Assembly (NCBI RefSeq): GCF_902506095.1
Contig: NZ_LR733293.1
Coordinates: 62,001-126,000, forward strand
DNA length: 64,000 nucleotides
From: Arthrobacter sp. 9AX
GTDB taxonomy: Bacteria; Actinomycetota; Actinomycetes; Actinomycetales; Micrococcaceae
Direction: 5' to 3'
Position numbers and translations under genes: made by a program. The notes under the pieces were generated by a model, which made no database searches, had not been told where the DNA came from, and saw nothing but the letters and a program-made list of their open reading frames with translations. Positions within the stretch are counted from its first letter, which is position 1, and each line of letters begins with the position of its first letter. This document shows positions 41,763 to 50,303 of this stretch, one piece after another.

Positions 41763-42506
41763 TCAGGAGTCTGCGAGGCGGCGGGCGATGCCCCGTGCGG
41801 CCGTCTGGAGCGCCGGAACCAGCGCCTGCAGGCGCATCTCCCGCAAGGGAACCACGACGCCGAGCGACGCCACCGCGCGCTGCCTCTTGTTAAGCACCGG
41901 GACAGCGATCCCCCAGGTGTCCGGATCAACCACACCCTTCAGCTGGGCGAAGCCCTGGTGCGCCGTTTCGGCCAGCATGCTCCGGACACCGTCCGGGGTG
42001 AGTTTCCCGTCCGGATCGGAGAACTGGTCCAGGTACTCACGCTGGAGCGCCCTGTCCTGGTGGGCCATCAGCGCCAACCCGGCGGACGAAATGTGGATGG
42101 GCATCCTGCCGGCCACCTGGGCGCGGTTGGCCACGGAACCGCGCCGGGACAGCCGCTCCACAAAGAGTGCCTCCCAGCCGTCCAGCACGGCCAGGTTCAC
42201 GTTCTGGTTGAGGACGTGCTGGATGTCCTCCATAAACGGCATCGCGGCCTGACGCAAGGCCAGTGCCGGGGACGTGCGGTTGACGAGCTCCCACAGACGC
42301 AGGCCCGGCCGGACCGTGCCGCCGGGGCCGGTGTCCAGCAGTCCATGGCCTGCGAGCTGGCGGACCAGGCGGTGGGTGGTGGTCAGCGGCAGCCCGGCGC
42401 GTTCGGCGAGTTCGGAGAGCTGCAGGGCACCCACGTCCTGCGGAAAGGCGGCGATCAGCCGGACGATGCGGTCCACTACGGAATCGCCGGAAGGGGAATT
42501 GGCCAC
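41763..42506 (-). CDS. IclR-family regulator, likely of pobA
   Basis: A 247-residue IclR protein. N-terminal winged helix (residues ~8-65): VVDRIVRLIAAFPQDVGALQ, LSELAERAGLPLTTTHRLVR. The C-terminal effector domain includes GRMPIHISSAGLALMAH and VPVLNKRQRAVASLGVVVPL. It lies 113 bp upstream of pobA on the same strand, so a PobR-like role (sensing 4-hydroxybenzoate) is inferred. The GTG start has no obvious SD. A 13-base motif is repeated before it and before pobA. Confidence 0.88.
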   Translation of the reverse strand: MANSPSGDSVVDRIVRLIAAFPQDVGALQLSELAERAGLPLTTTHRLVRQLAGHGLLDTGPGGTVRPGLRLWELVNRTSPALALRQAAMPFMEDIQHVLNQNVNLAVLDGWEALFVERLSRRGSVANRAQVAGRMPIHISSAGLALMAHQDRALQREYLDQFSDPDGKLTPDGVRSMLAETAHQGFAQLKGVVDPDTWGIAVPVLNKRQRAVASLGVVVPLREMRLQALVPALQTAARGIARRLADS

Positions 42507-42518
42507 AGCACACCCCGC

Positions 42519-42531
42519 TTCCGTTCAATGG
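42519..42531. promoter_or_regulatory. IclR-site candidate upstream of the IclR gene
   Basis: TTCCGTTCAATGG, 12/13 identical to 41749-41761, just upstream of the IclR start; suggests autoregulation. Confidence 0.5.
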
Positions 42532-42544
42532 GCTGCTTCCCAGC

Positions 42545-43648
42545 CTACCCCCGGCGCGGCCGTGGTGCCTGGGGCACTTCGCCGGGACCCGTCGTCGTCC
42601 GTTCCCGTAACCGGCGCCACGCACCGGGCGCCAGCACCACGGCAATGCCGACGACGGCGCCGATCACCGTTTCGATGATGCGGTCCCGGAGCAGGATGTC
42701 AGGCGGCGCGGGCACCACCAGGAGCGTGGAGATCAGGGCCAGGGGCGTGACGAAGAGCTGGGCGAGCAGGTATTGGCGGATGATGAACATTTCCGCGCCG
42801 AACTGGCAGAGGGCCATCACCAGCACCGTCTGCCAGGGCTCAAGGTGCAGCAGCACAATCCCGGCCAGGATGACCAGGCCAAGGATGGTGCCGATGATCC
42901 TCTGGACGCCGCGGCGGACCCGGTGCCGGGTGGTGTGCCCCACCAGCGGGACCACGGCCGCCACCATGGCCCAGTAATTGTGCCCGAAGCCAAGCAGCTG
43001 TCCGGCCCAGGTGGCAAGGGAGCCCGCGAGTCCGGCGGCGATGAGGTAGCCCAGCCCCTCCAGCCAGGCGGCGCGTCGCTCGTTGGGGGTTCGGCGGACG
43101 GGCCGCGGCCGGATCCATGGCGAACGGTGGCTGGGCAGGATCCTGGACGAGAAGCCGATCAACAGGCAGAACGCGGTGGTGAGGACGGCAACCAACATCG
43201 CCTGCCACAGCGGCGGCTGGTTGGGGATGGACGCGATGGCGGCGAATGCGAAGATGTGGAACAGCGAGCCCGCCGGGCGAATCCGCCACCAGGAGATGAT
43301 CAGGGAGCAGGCTCCGGCCACGAGCGTGGTGGCGGGAACCAGGAGCCATGCGGTGCCGGTGCTGTCCAAGTTGAGGGCGGCGGCGGTCCTGGCCGCGAGC
43401 GTGGCGAGCAGGATGACCGCGAGCATCAGCAGCCCTGCCCGCAACTGGAGCGCGAAGCGGGTGCCGTGCGGCTCGCCCCGGCCGTAAATGCCGGTGAAGG
43501 CGCCGAAGGACGCGAAGATGGCCAGGTCCAGCCGGCCCAGGAGCACCAGCGTGAGGAGCGGAACGAAGACGCCCACCGCGCACCTGATCGCCGGGTGGTG
43601 GTCCTTGTTGCCTGGACCGATGCCGAAAATCTCAGCGAGCAGCTTCAC
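42545..43648 (-). CDS. FUSC-family membrane protein (AaeB-like)
   Basis: A 367-residue inner-membrane protein of the FUSC/aromatic-acid exporter family. Two hydrophobic blocks of ~5-6 helices (residues ~20-180 and ~205-345) flank a basic loop (SPWIRPRPVRRTPNERRAAW). The second block starts LGFGHNYWAMVAAVVPLVGH, followed by TRHRVRRGVQRIIGTILGLV, the best-conserved FUSC element. It lies upstream of the IclR-pobA genes, so export of excess aromatic acids is plausible. GTG start with GGAAGG upstream. Confidence 0.85.
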   Translation of the reverse strand: MKLLAEIFGIGPGNKDHHPAIRCAVGVFVPLLTLVLLGRLDLAIFASFGAFTGIYGRGEPHGTRFALQLRAGLLMLAVILLATLAARTAAALNLDSTGTAWLLVPATTLVAGACSLIISWWRIRPAGSLFHIFAFAAIASIPNQPPLWQAMLVAVLTTAFCLLIGFSSRILPSHRSPWIRPRPVRRTPNERRAAWLEGLGYLIAAGLAGSLATWAGQLLGFGHNYWAMVAAVVPLVGHTTRHRVRRGVQRIIGTILGLVILAGIVLLHLEPWQTVLVMALCQFGAEMFIIRQYLLAQLFVTPLALISTLLVVPAPPDILLRDRIIETVIGAVVGIAVVLAPGAWRRLRERTTTGPGEVPQAPRPRRG

Positions 43649-43804
43649 GGGGCGGCGCCTTCCTGCTGGGTGGATTGTGACGGGCGGCCGCGCTGACGTT
43701 CATGCTAAATCCTACGGCGGCGGCCTCCGCAACGGACCCTGGCGTTCCCATGAATGGAACGGCGGGGCAATACCACCGAAACAGCGCCGCACGATGCTTG
43801 AGGC

Positions 43805-44638
43805 ATGAAGCCTCCCGCACGGAATACACCCGCTGCCGAATTGAGCTGCGAAGTCTGCGGCCTGATGCCTGAACCTCCCAAAGCGCGGCTGACCCTGGCC
43901 AACGTGGCGGTGATGCTTCCCATCGAACTCCTGGTGCATGCCCTGGTGGTGGAAACCCACCTGCCGTACGTGGCCAAGGTGCTGGTGCTTACCCTGACCG
44001 CCACGGTGCTGGTGATCTGGGTGGCCGAACCGTCCGCGGCGCGGATCCTGCGCGGCTGGCTTCATGCGCCGGCGCTGCGGCACCGGCGGAAGCTGGCGGC
44101 GGCCCCTGCCCTGTGGCGGGCCCGGACTGTCCTCCTGGATGAGCCCGGTTCGCTGCAGCGGCTCACCCGGGCGCTGGCCAGGACCGGGACCAACATCCTG
44201 AGCATCCATGTCCACCCGGTGGCGGCGGGCGTGCTGGACGAGTTTGTCCTTTCGGCGCCTGGGCACCTCGGTGAACGTGAACTCCTGGCTGCCCTGCACG
44301 ACGGCGGCGGCACCCGTCCGCACGTCTGGCCCACCACCGCCCTGGCCATGGCTGACGGGCAGACCAAGGCCCTCAGCCTCGCCGCCCGCATCGCGGACGC
44401 GCCGGAGGAGCTTCCTCTTGCGGTGGCCGAGTTGCTGCAGGCGAGGATCCTTACTCCCGCCGGGGCCGCGAAACAGTACGACGCCGGCACCCTCCTGAAG
44501 ATCCCGACGGCCTGGCACGGCCCCATCACCTTCGTCCGGCCCGGGGAGCCGTTCACGCCGGCAGAGTCTGCGCGGGCCCACCGGCTCGCGGAGCTCGCCG
44601 AAATCCTGGCGTACCGCCGGGCCGTCTTCCCCCGGTAG
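43805..44638 (+). CDS. Membrane-anchored ACT-domain protein
   Basis: A 277-residue protein, function unknown. A short N-terminus has a Cys15-x-x-Cys18 pair (SCEVCGLMP). Two adjacent hydrophobic helices follow (~32-75). A basic linker leads to an ACT-like domain (~105-168): RARTVLLDEPGSLQRLTRAL, TGTNILSIHVHPV, DEFVLSAP. The last ~100 residues may hold a second ACT-like or effector region. ACT domains normally bind amino acids; tethering one to the membrane suggests an amino-acid sensor. The ATG has GAGG too close to be an ideal SD. No partner gene is evident. Confidence 0.7.
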   Translation: MKPPARNTPAAELSCEVCGLMPEPPKARLTLANVAVMLPIELLVHALVVETHLPYVAKVLVLTLTATVLVIWVAEPSAARILRGWLHAPALRHRRKLAAAPALWRARTVLLDEPGSLQRLTRALARTGTNILSIHVHPVAAGVLDEFVLSAPGHLGERELLAALHDGGGTRPHVWPTTALAMADGQTKALSLAARIADAPEELPLAVAELLQARILTPAGAAKQYDAGTLLKIPTAWHGPITFVRPGEPFTPAESARAHRLAELAEILAYRRAVFPR

Positions 44639-44655
44639 CCGCCCCTCAACCAGGC

Positions 44656-45573
44656 CTACATGCGCAGGGTCAGGGCAGATGGGGCCATGGTCATCAGGAC
44701 GTGTTTGCCCTGGCCCTCGTGGTCGCCGTCGAGCTGGTAGTCGTCGCTGTGTTCCAGGGTGATTTCCACGGATTTGCCCTGGAAATACTCCACGGCGGTG
44801 TCCTTGCCGCGGCCCTTGCCGATCATGCCGGCCACTACCGAGAGCCAGCCCAGTTTTCCGTGGTGGGGTGCCAGTACGGCAACGTCCAGCAGCCCGTCAT
44901 CCACCTTGGCGTCCGGGAAGATCTCCAGCCCGCCCTGCACCTTGCCGCAGTTGCCCACCATCACGCTGCGGACGCCGCGCTGCACCACGGTTTTGCCGTC
45001 AATCACGATGGTCGCCTTGACCGGCTTTCCCGGCAGGTTCCGGATGCCGGCGTCCACGTACGCGAGCCAGCCCACCTTGTCCTTAAGGTCCTCGTTGGTG
45101 TCGGCCATGATGGTGGCGTCGTACCCCACCCCGGCCATCACCAGGAAGAGCTGCTCCTTGTCCGGGTCACTCCGGCGGGCCCGGACTACGTCAATCTTCC
45201 GCTCGGTGCCGGTCAGCGCACCGGCCATGGCGCCGTCGTAGTCCGTGACATCCATGCCCAGGTTGCGGGCCAACAGGTTTCCGGTGCCGAGGGGAAGCAG
45301 GCCCATCGGGGTATCGCTGCCGGAAAGCACCTCGGCCACGCACCGGACCGTCCCGTCGCCGCCTGCGGCAATAACGAGGTCCGCTCCCTGCGCGAGGGCT
45401 TCCTTCGCCTGGCCGACCCCGGGGTCCTCCTTGGTGGTTTCGAACCACAGCGTTTCGCCCCAGCCGTTTTCCACACAGTGTTTGGACACCAGGCCGCGCA
45501 CGTCGATGTCCACCGGCTTGGCAGGATTGATGATGATGGCTGCTCGCCTGGGGGCAGTGGAATTGGCAGTCAT
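44656..45573 (-). CDS. Diacylglycerol-kinase-family lipid kinase
   Basis: A 305-residue DAGK/sphingosine-kinase-fold enzyme that phosphorylates a lipid such as diacylglycerol. The nucleotide motif is AAGGDGTVRCVAE (GGDGT at 71-75), followed by GLLPLGTGNLLARNLGM and the C-terminal DDGLLDVAVLAP, all family hallmarks. AGAGGAC precedes the ATG. It is monocistronic, converging with the ACT-domain gene by 17 bases. The lipid substrate is not determinable. Confidence 0.92.
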   Translation of the reverse strand: MTANSTAPRRAAIIINPAKPVDIDVRGLVSKHCVENGWGETLWFETTKEDPGVGQAKEALAQGADLVIAAGGDGTVRCVAEVLSGSDTPMGLLPLGTGNLLARNLGMDVTDYDGAMAGALTGTERKIDVVRARRSDPDKEQLFLVMAGVGYDATIMADTNEDLKDKVGWLAYVDAGIRNLPGKPVKATIVIDGKTVVQRGVRSVMVGNCGKVQGGLEIFPDAKVDDGLLDVAVLAPHHGKLGWLSVVAGMIGKGRGKDTAVEYFQGKSVEITLEHSDDYQLDGDHEGQGKHVLMTMAPSALTLRM

Positions 45574-45652
45574 GGCGTCCTCTGGTGGCGGATGGGAAGG
45601 CTACTTCTCACAGAAGACTAGCCTGCCCGCGGGCGCCGGGCAGCAAGACAGG

Positions 45653-47026
45653 CTACAGCGCCTTCACCGCTCCGAGGACCTGGGCCAGCGAATCCTTGGC
45701 ATCACCGAACAGCAGGGACGTTTGCGGCTCGTACAACAGGTCGTTCTCGATCCCCGCGAACCCTGGCCGCATGGACCGCTTCAGGAACACCACCTGCCGG
45801 GCGTCGGCCACTTCCAGGATGGGCATCCCGTATATGGGCGAGCCGGCGGACGTCTTGGCCGCCGGGTTCACCACATCATTGGCACCCACCACCAGCGCAA
45901 CGTCCGCCGTCTTGAATTCGGCGTTGATCTCACCCATCTCCTTGAGCGATTCATAGGGCACATTGGCCTCGGCCAGCAGGACGTTCATGTGCCCGGGCAT
46001 GCGGCCTGCCACGGGATGGATGGCAAAATCGACGTCGATGCCGCGGGCCTCCAGCGCCTGCGCGAGTTCCGCCGCGGTGTGCTGGCCCTGCGCCACCGCC
46101 AGTCCGTACCCGGGGACGATGATCACCCGCTGCGCATAGCCCAGGAGGACCGCCACGTCCTCAGCGCTGGAAGACCGCACGGGACGTTCGCTCAGGGCGG
46201 TGGATCCCGCCGTCGAACTTCCCTTGAAGGCACCGAACAGGATGCCCGCCACACTGCGGCCCATGGCGGCGGCCATGGCGCGGGTGAGGATGGTGCCCGA
46301 AGCGCCCACCAGCGTGCCCGCCACCACCAGCAGCACGTTGCCGAGCACCAGGCCCGAAGCCGCGACTGCCAGGCCGGTGAAGGCGTTCAGCAGTGAGATC
46401 ACGATGGGGACGTCGGCGCCGCCCACGGGCAGCACCAGGAGCACGCCGGCGACCAGGCCCAGCACCAGGAGCAGCACCGCCAGCAGCGGCGAACCCGTGA
46501 GGATAACGGCGACACCGGCCACCACCGCCGCGAGCAGCACCGCCGTCATCACGGCGGGCAGTCCCGGGAACACCACTGGACGCGTGGTCATCAGCTCCTG
46601 CAGCTTGGCGAAGGTGACGCCCGAGCCGGCGAAGGAGACGGCACCCACGAGCAGCGTGAAGACGATGGCCAGACGCACCCAGGGGTCCTCCGCGTGGCTG
46701 AGTTCCAGGAGCGCCACCAGCGCGGCCGCACCGCCGCCCACGCCGTTGAACAGCGCCACGAGCTGCGGCATCTGGGTCATTTTCACGCGCCGGGCCACGG
46801 GGGCAGCCACCGCAGCGCCGAGGGCTATGGCGGCGAGGATCCAGGGGATGTTTTCGAGCCTGGCGGACAGGAACACGGCCACGACGGCGATCAGGGCTCC
46901 CAGCGCGCCGATGAGGTTTCCGCGGCGTGCGGTGCGCGGTGAACTGAGGCCGCGCAGGGCAAGGATGAAGCAGACGGCGGCGGCAAGGTAGAGGAGTGAG
47001 GACCAGACGGGGTCGAGGAGGCTCAT
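45653..47026 (-). CDS. pntB: NAD(P) transhydrogenase beta subunit
   Basis: The beta subunit of proton-translocating transhydrogenase (domain II helices plus NADP-binding domain III), 457 residues. The N-terminal ~270 residues hold about nine membrane helices (with NAFTGLAVAASG and FNGVGGGAAALVAL). The C-terminal domain has the NADP motif VIIVPGYGLAVAQGQH, then HPVAGRMPGHMNVLLAEANV and GANDVVNPAA. It drives NADPH formation from NADH using the proton gradient. ATG 47026 overlaps the upstream subunit's stop by 4 bases. Confidence 0.96.
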   Translation of the reverse strand: MSLLDPVWSSLLYLAAAVCFILALRGLSSPRTARRGNLIGALGALIAVVAVFLSARLENIPWILAAIALGAAVAAPVARRVKMTQMPQLVALFNGVGGGAAALVALLELSHAEDPWVRLAIVFTLLVGAVSFAGSGVTFAKLQELMTTRPVVFPGLPAVMTAVLLAAVVAGVAVILTGSPLLAVLLLVLGLVAGVLLVLPVGGADVPIVISLLNAFTGLAVAASGLVLGNVLLVVAGTLVGASGTILTRAMAAAMGRSVAGILFGAFKGSSTAGSTALSERPVRSSSAEDVAVLLGYAQRVIIVPGYGLAVAQGQHTAAELAQALEARGIDVDFAIHPVAGRMPGHMNVLLAEANVPYESLKEMGEINAEFKTADVALVVGANDVVNPAAKTSAGSPIYGMPILEVADARQVVFLKRSMRPGFAGIENDLLYEPQTSLLFGDAKDSLAQVLGAVKAL

Positions 47027-47352
47027 TTGCCGTCCACCTTCGCCCCTTTGGTGCCGGCCTTTTGCGGCCCGACCTCCCGTTTCGCGTGGAACATGTGCAG
47101 CATCCTGTCCGTCACCACGAAGCCGCCCACCAGGTTGGCCGTGGCGAGGACGACGGCGAGCAGGGCCACCGCGAGTACCCACGGGCCACCTGCCTGTCCG
47201 GCAACGATGATGGCGCCCACCAGGATGATGCCGTGGATGGCATTCGCACCGGACATCAGCGGCGTGTGCAAAGTGCTGGAGACCTTGGAGACCACTTCGA
47301 AGCCTACAAACACAGCCAGGACCGTGATGGTCAGCAGGCTCATTCCGTCCAT
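47023..47352 (-). CDS. pntAb: NAD(P) transhydrogenase alpha subunit, membrane part
   Basis: A 109-residue membrane subunit (domain II of the alpha chain as a separate protein). It contains SSTLHTPLMSGANAIHGIIL, the family's most conserved segment, within three helices, and ends in a basic cytoplasmic tail. The ATG shares one base with the pntAa stop, and its own stop overlaps pntB by 4 bases. This three-subunit layout is usual in actinobacteria. Confidence 0.95.
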   Translation of the reverse strand: MDGMSLLTITVLAVFVGFEVVSKVSSTLHTPLMSGANAIHGIILVGAIIVAGQAGGPWVLAVALLAVVLATANLVGGFVVTDRMLHMFHAKREVGPQKAGTKGAKVDGK

Positions 47353-48521
47353 CAGAGCGTCCCTTCCCGGCGGCTCCCGGCCCGCGCCGCCAGCAGTTCG
47401 GCAGTGGGCTGGTGCCGCACCGCGCCGTCGTGCGTCAGGCAGGCACCTGCCAGGACTTCGTCGTCGAAATCCATACCCAAAGTACCCTCCTTGATGAGGA
47501 GGGCCAGCAGGTTGGCCACGTTTTTGGCGTACAGCCGGGACGCGTCAAAGGCCATGGCCGAGGGCGCGTCCTTGAGTCCCACCAGGGTGATGTAGCCGGA
47601 GCCGTCCGCGGCGGGGACGGGAATGTCCTGGCCGGGGACAACGCCCTCCACGTTGCCGCCGGACTCGGCAGCGAGGTCGACGACGACCGAGCCCGGGCGC
47701 ATGCCCTGCACCATCTCCGTGGTGACCAGGAGCGGGGCGCGCCTGCCGGGGACGGCCGCCGTCGTAATCAGCACGTCCGCCTGCGCCACGTGCGGGGCGA
47801 GGAGCTGCCGCTGCCTGGTGCCGGCGTCGGAACTGAGCTGGCGGGCGTAGCCCCCGGCCGCCTCGGCGGTTTCGAGGTCCAGCCGGATGAAGGTGCCGCC
47901 CATCGAGGTCACCTCATCCGCGGAAGCGGGTCGGATGTCGTTGGCGAAGACGCGGGCGCCGAGGCGTTTTGCGGTGCCGATGGCCTGCAGGCCGGCCACG
48001 CCCGCCCCGAGGACCAGGACCCTTGCCGGCGGGACGGTTCCGGCTGCGGTCATGTAGAGCGGGAAGAACCGTGGCAGCCGGATGGCCGCCTCCAACACGC
48101 AGCGGTAGCCGGCCACCAGCGCCTGGGAGCTCAGGGCGTCCATGGACTGGGCGCGGGAGATGCGGGGCACCAGTTCGAGGGCGAAGGAAGTGACGCCGGC
48201 GTCGGCAAGTGCCTCGACAGTGGGGAGTTCGGACGACGGCGACGCGAGGCCCGCGGTGACAGCGCCCCTTTTCAGGGACCGCGCGGTGTCCGGGTCGAGG
48301 GGGCGGACATGTGCCAGGATATCGAGCCGCGCCAGGTCCAGGTCCGGAACGATCGTGGCGCCGGCGTGGCTGTATGCCATATCCGGATACCCGGCGGCTT
48401 CGCCCGCGCCCGCCTCAAGCAGCACTTCCACACCGAGCGCCGCCAATTGCTTGGCAGACTCCGGTGTGGCAGCGACCCGCCGCTCACCCTCCCGGCGTTC
48501 CCGCGGTATGCCCAGTTTCAC
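47352..48521 (-). CDS. pntAa: NAD(P) transhydrogenase alpha subunit, NAD-binding part
   Basis: A 389-residue soluble NAD(H)-binding subunit related to alanine dehydrogenase. It opens MKLGIPRERREGERRVAATP and has the Rossmann site [21 protein letters not shown], ending at Asp in FANDIRPA. ITTAAVPGRRAPLLVT and SVVVDLAAESGGN are conserved. GTG 48521 follows GGGAG. First gene of the operon; a 251-bp gap upstream holds a tandem 14-bp repeat. Confidence 0.95.
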   Translation of the reverse strand: MKLGIPRERREGERRVAATPESAKQLAALGVEVLLEAGAGEAAGYPDMAYSHAGATIVPDLDLARLDILAHVRPLDPDTARSLKRGAVTAGLASPSSELPTVEALADAGVTSFALELVPRISRAQSMDALSSQALVAGYRCVLEAAIRLPRFFPLYMTAAGTVPPARVLVLGAGVAGLQAIGTAKRLGARVFANDIRPASADEVTSMGGTFIRLDLETAEAAGGYARQLSSDAGTRQRQLLAPHVAQADVLITTAAVPGRRAPLLVTTEMVQGMRPGSVVVDLAAESGGNVEGVVPGQDIPVPAADGSGYITLVGLKDAPSAMAFDASRLYAKNVANLLALLIKEGTLGMDFDDEVLAGACLTHDGAVRHQPTAELLAARAGSRREGTL

Positions 48522-48700
48522 CCGCTGACTCCCATCGCTGCACGGGTGCTGCGGCGCCGCCTTCCCGGATGCGTTGGATCTTGGGCTTCGCGGAGCGGCG
48601 CTGCTGCACGTAGTTGGCTAGAGTCTATGGCCTGCCACCCGCGGGCAGGTAGGAATCATCAAGCAGTTCGTTGAGCGGTGGGCCGCAGTCCGCCCGGCTC

Positions 48701-48726
48701 GTACCGATCTGCTTGTACCGGTCTGC
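48701..48726. promoter_or_regulatory. Tandem 14-bp motif upstream of transhydrogenase operon
   Basis: GTACCGATCTGC (48701-48712) and GTACCGGTCTGC (48715-48726) are adjacent copies with a 14-base period and one mismatch. On the operon's strand a TAGACT -10 candidate lies downstream at 48627-48622. Possible regulator site. Confidence 0.4.
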
Positions 48727-48772
48727 GCTATGAAACCCGGGGTCGCTCCGGCGCCCGGGCCGGCTGTGGGGG

Positions 48773-49582
48773 TCAGCCGCGGGCTGTGAGGTCCGCGGAG
48801 ACGAGTTTCGCCGTCGCCACGATCTCCCGGGCCACCGACGCCAGGTATGACTCCGGGTCCGGCCGGGCTGCCACGGACTGGGCCTGGAGCGAGACGTTCA
48901 CGGCGGCCACCACCTTGGGTCCGTCGTACACGGGGGCAGCCACGGACATCAGACCCAGTTCCAGCTCCTGGTCCAGCAGGCACCAGCCCTGGGCGCGGAC
49001 GATGTCCAGCACCGCGAGCAGCTCCTTGGCGGTTCCAAGAGCCCGCGGAGTGAGCGGTTTGATCTCCGCCTCTGCCAAATAGGCCTCCAACGCCGCGGGC
49101 GGCAGCGCAGCAAGAAGCACGCGGCCCATGGAGGTGGCGTAGGCCGGGAAGCGGGTGCCCACCGTGATGCCGACATTCATGATCCGGCGCGTCGTGACGC
49201 GAGCGATGTAGGCGATGTCCGTTCCATCCAGCACAGCCGCAGAGGTGGACTCGCCCAGTTTCAAGGAGAGCTCCTCCAGATGCGGCTGGGCCAGCTGCGG
49301 CAACGACAATCCGGACAGGTACGCGTAGCCGAGCTGGAGCACCTTGGCGGTGAGCGCAAAGGTCTTGCCGTCGGTCCGCACGTAACCCAACTCCACCAGC
49401 GTGTGCAGGAACCGCCGTGCGGTAGCCCGGGTCAGCCCGGTGCGCGCAGCCACCTCGGTGAGGGTCATCACGGGGCGGTCCGCATCAAATGCACGGATCA
49501 CGGCGAGCCCCCGGGCCAGGGACTGGACGTACTGGTCGCTGGCTTGCGGGGGCTGGGTGTCTGCGCGGACGGCGTCGGTCAT
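48773..49582 (-). CDS. pcaR: IclR-family protocatechuate-pathway regulator
   Basis: A 269-residue IclR protein resembling PcaR/PobR-type regulators. The wHTH (~18-80) includes YVQSLARGLAVIRAFDADRP, LTEVAARTGLTRATARRFLHTL and LGYVRTDGKTF. The effector domain has SAAVLDGTDIAYIARV, FPAYATSMGRVLLAALP and MSVAAPVYDG. It is the last gene of the pca operon, 44 bases after pcaJ. ATG 49582 is preferred (AGGA 9 bases upstream) over an in-frame TTG three codons earlier. The likely ligand is protocatechuate or beta-ketoadipate. Confidence 0.9.
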   Translation of the reverse strand: MTDAVRADTQPPQASDQYVQSLARGLAVIRAFDADRPVMTLTEVAARTGLTRATARRFLHTLVELGYVRTDGKTFALTAKVLQLGYAYLSGLSLPQLAQPHLEELSLKLGESTSAAVLDGTDIAYIARVTTRRIMNVGITVGTRFPAYATSMGRVLLAALPPAALEAYLAEAEIKPLTPRALGTAKELLAVLDIVRAQGWCLLDQELELGLMSVAAPVYDGPKVVAAVNVSLQAQSVAARPDPESYLASVAREIVATAKLVSADLTARG

Positions 49583-49626
49583 GGTTACCAATCCTAGGTT
49601 GCGGTCAGGGCCTCAGCTTTCAGGCC

Positions 49627-50301
49627 CTAACCGTCAACAGCGGCCTTGAGCGGGACCGGCACCAGTTCCTGGAGTTCCTCGAGGGTGCAGCCGAAGGTTT
49701 CACGGACGGTGACGCCGTCGGGTCCGGTGAGGAACACAGCCTTATCGGTGTAGACGCGGGTGACGCAGCCAACGCCGGTGACCGGGTAGGTGCAGGATTC
49801 CACCATCTTGGATGCGCCTTCGCGGGTGAGGAGCGTCATCATCACGAAGACGTCCTTGGCGCCGGTGGCGAGGTCCATGGCACCGCCGACGGCGGGGATG
49901 GCCCCCGGTGCCCCGGTGTGCCAGTTCGCCAGGTCCCCGGTCGCGGAGACCTGGAACGCGCCGAGCACGCAGATGTCCAGGTGTCCGCCACGCATCATCG
50001 CGAACGAGTCCGCATGGTGGAAGTACGAGGCACCGGGCAGTTCGGTGACGGGGATTTTGCCGGCGTTGATGAGGTCCTCGTCGATCTCCTCACCCTGGGC
50101 CTCGGGCCCCATGCCGAGCATCCCGTTCTCCGTGTGGAGGGTGATGTTCTGGTCCTCGGTGAGGTAGTTGGACACCAGGGTGGGCTGCCCGATGCCCAGG
50201 TTCACGAACGAGCCCGGGGCGATGTCCCGGGCCACCAGCCGGGCGAGGTCGTCCCGGCCCAAGGGTGTTGCGGAGGTCTGGAGGGTCGTTGCGGTGCTCA
50301 T
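49627..50301 (-). CDS. pcaJ: 3-Oxoadipate CoA-transferase subunit B
   Basis: The B subunit of succinyl-CoA:3-oxoadipate CoA-transferase, 224 residues. The catalytic glutamate is in ITLHTENGMLGMG; DDLARLVARDIAPGSFVNLGIGQPT and GAKDVFVMMTLLTREGASKM are family marks. With PcaI it moves CoA from succinyl-CoA to beta-ketoadipate. It starts 2 bases after pcaI ends. Confidence 0.95.
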   Translation of the reverse strand: MSTATTLQTSATPLGRDDLARLVARDIAPGSFVNLGIGQPTLVSNYLTEDQNITLHTENGMLGMGPEAQGEEIDEDLINAGKIPVTELPGASYFHHADSFAMMRGGHLDICVLGAFQVSATGDLANWHTGAPGAIPAVGGAMDLATGAKDVFVMMTLLTREGASKMVESCTYPVTGVGCVTRVYTDKAVFLTGPDGVTVRETFGCTLEELQELVPVPLKAAVDG

Positions 50302-50303
50302 GC

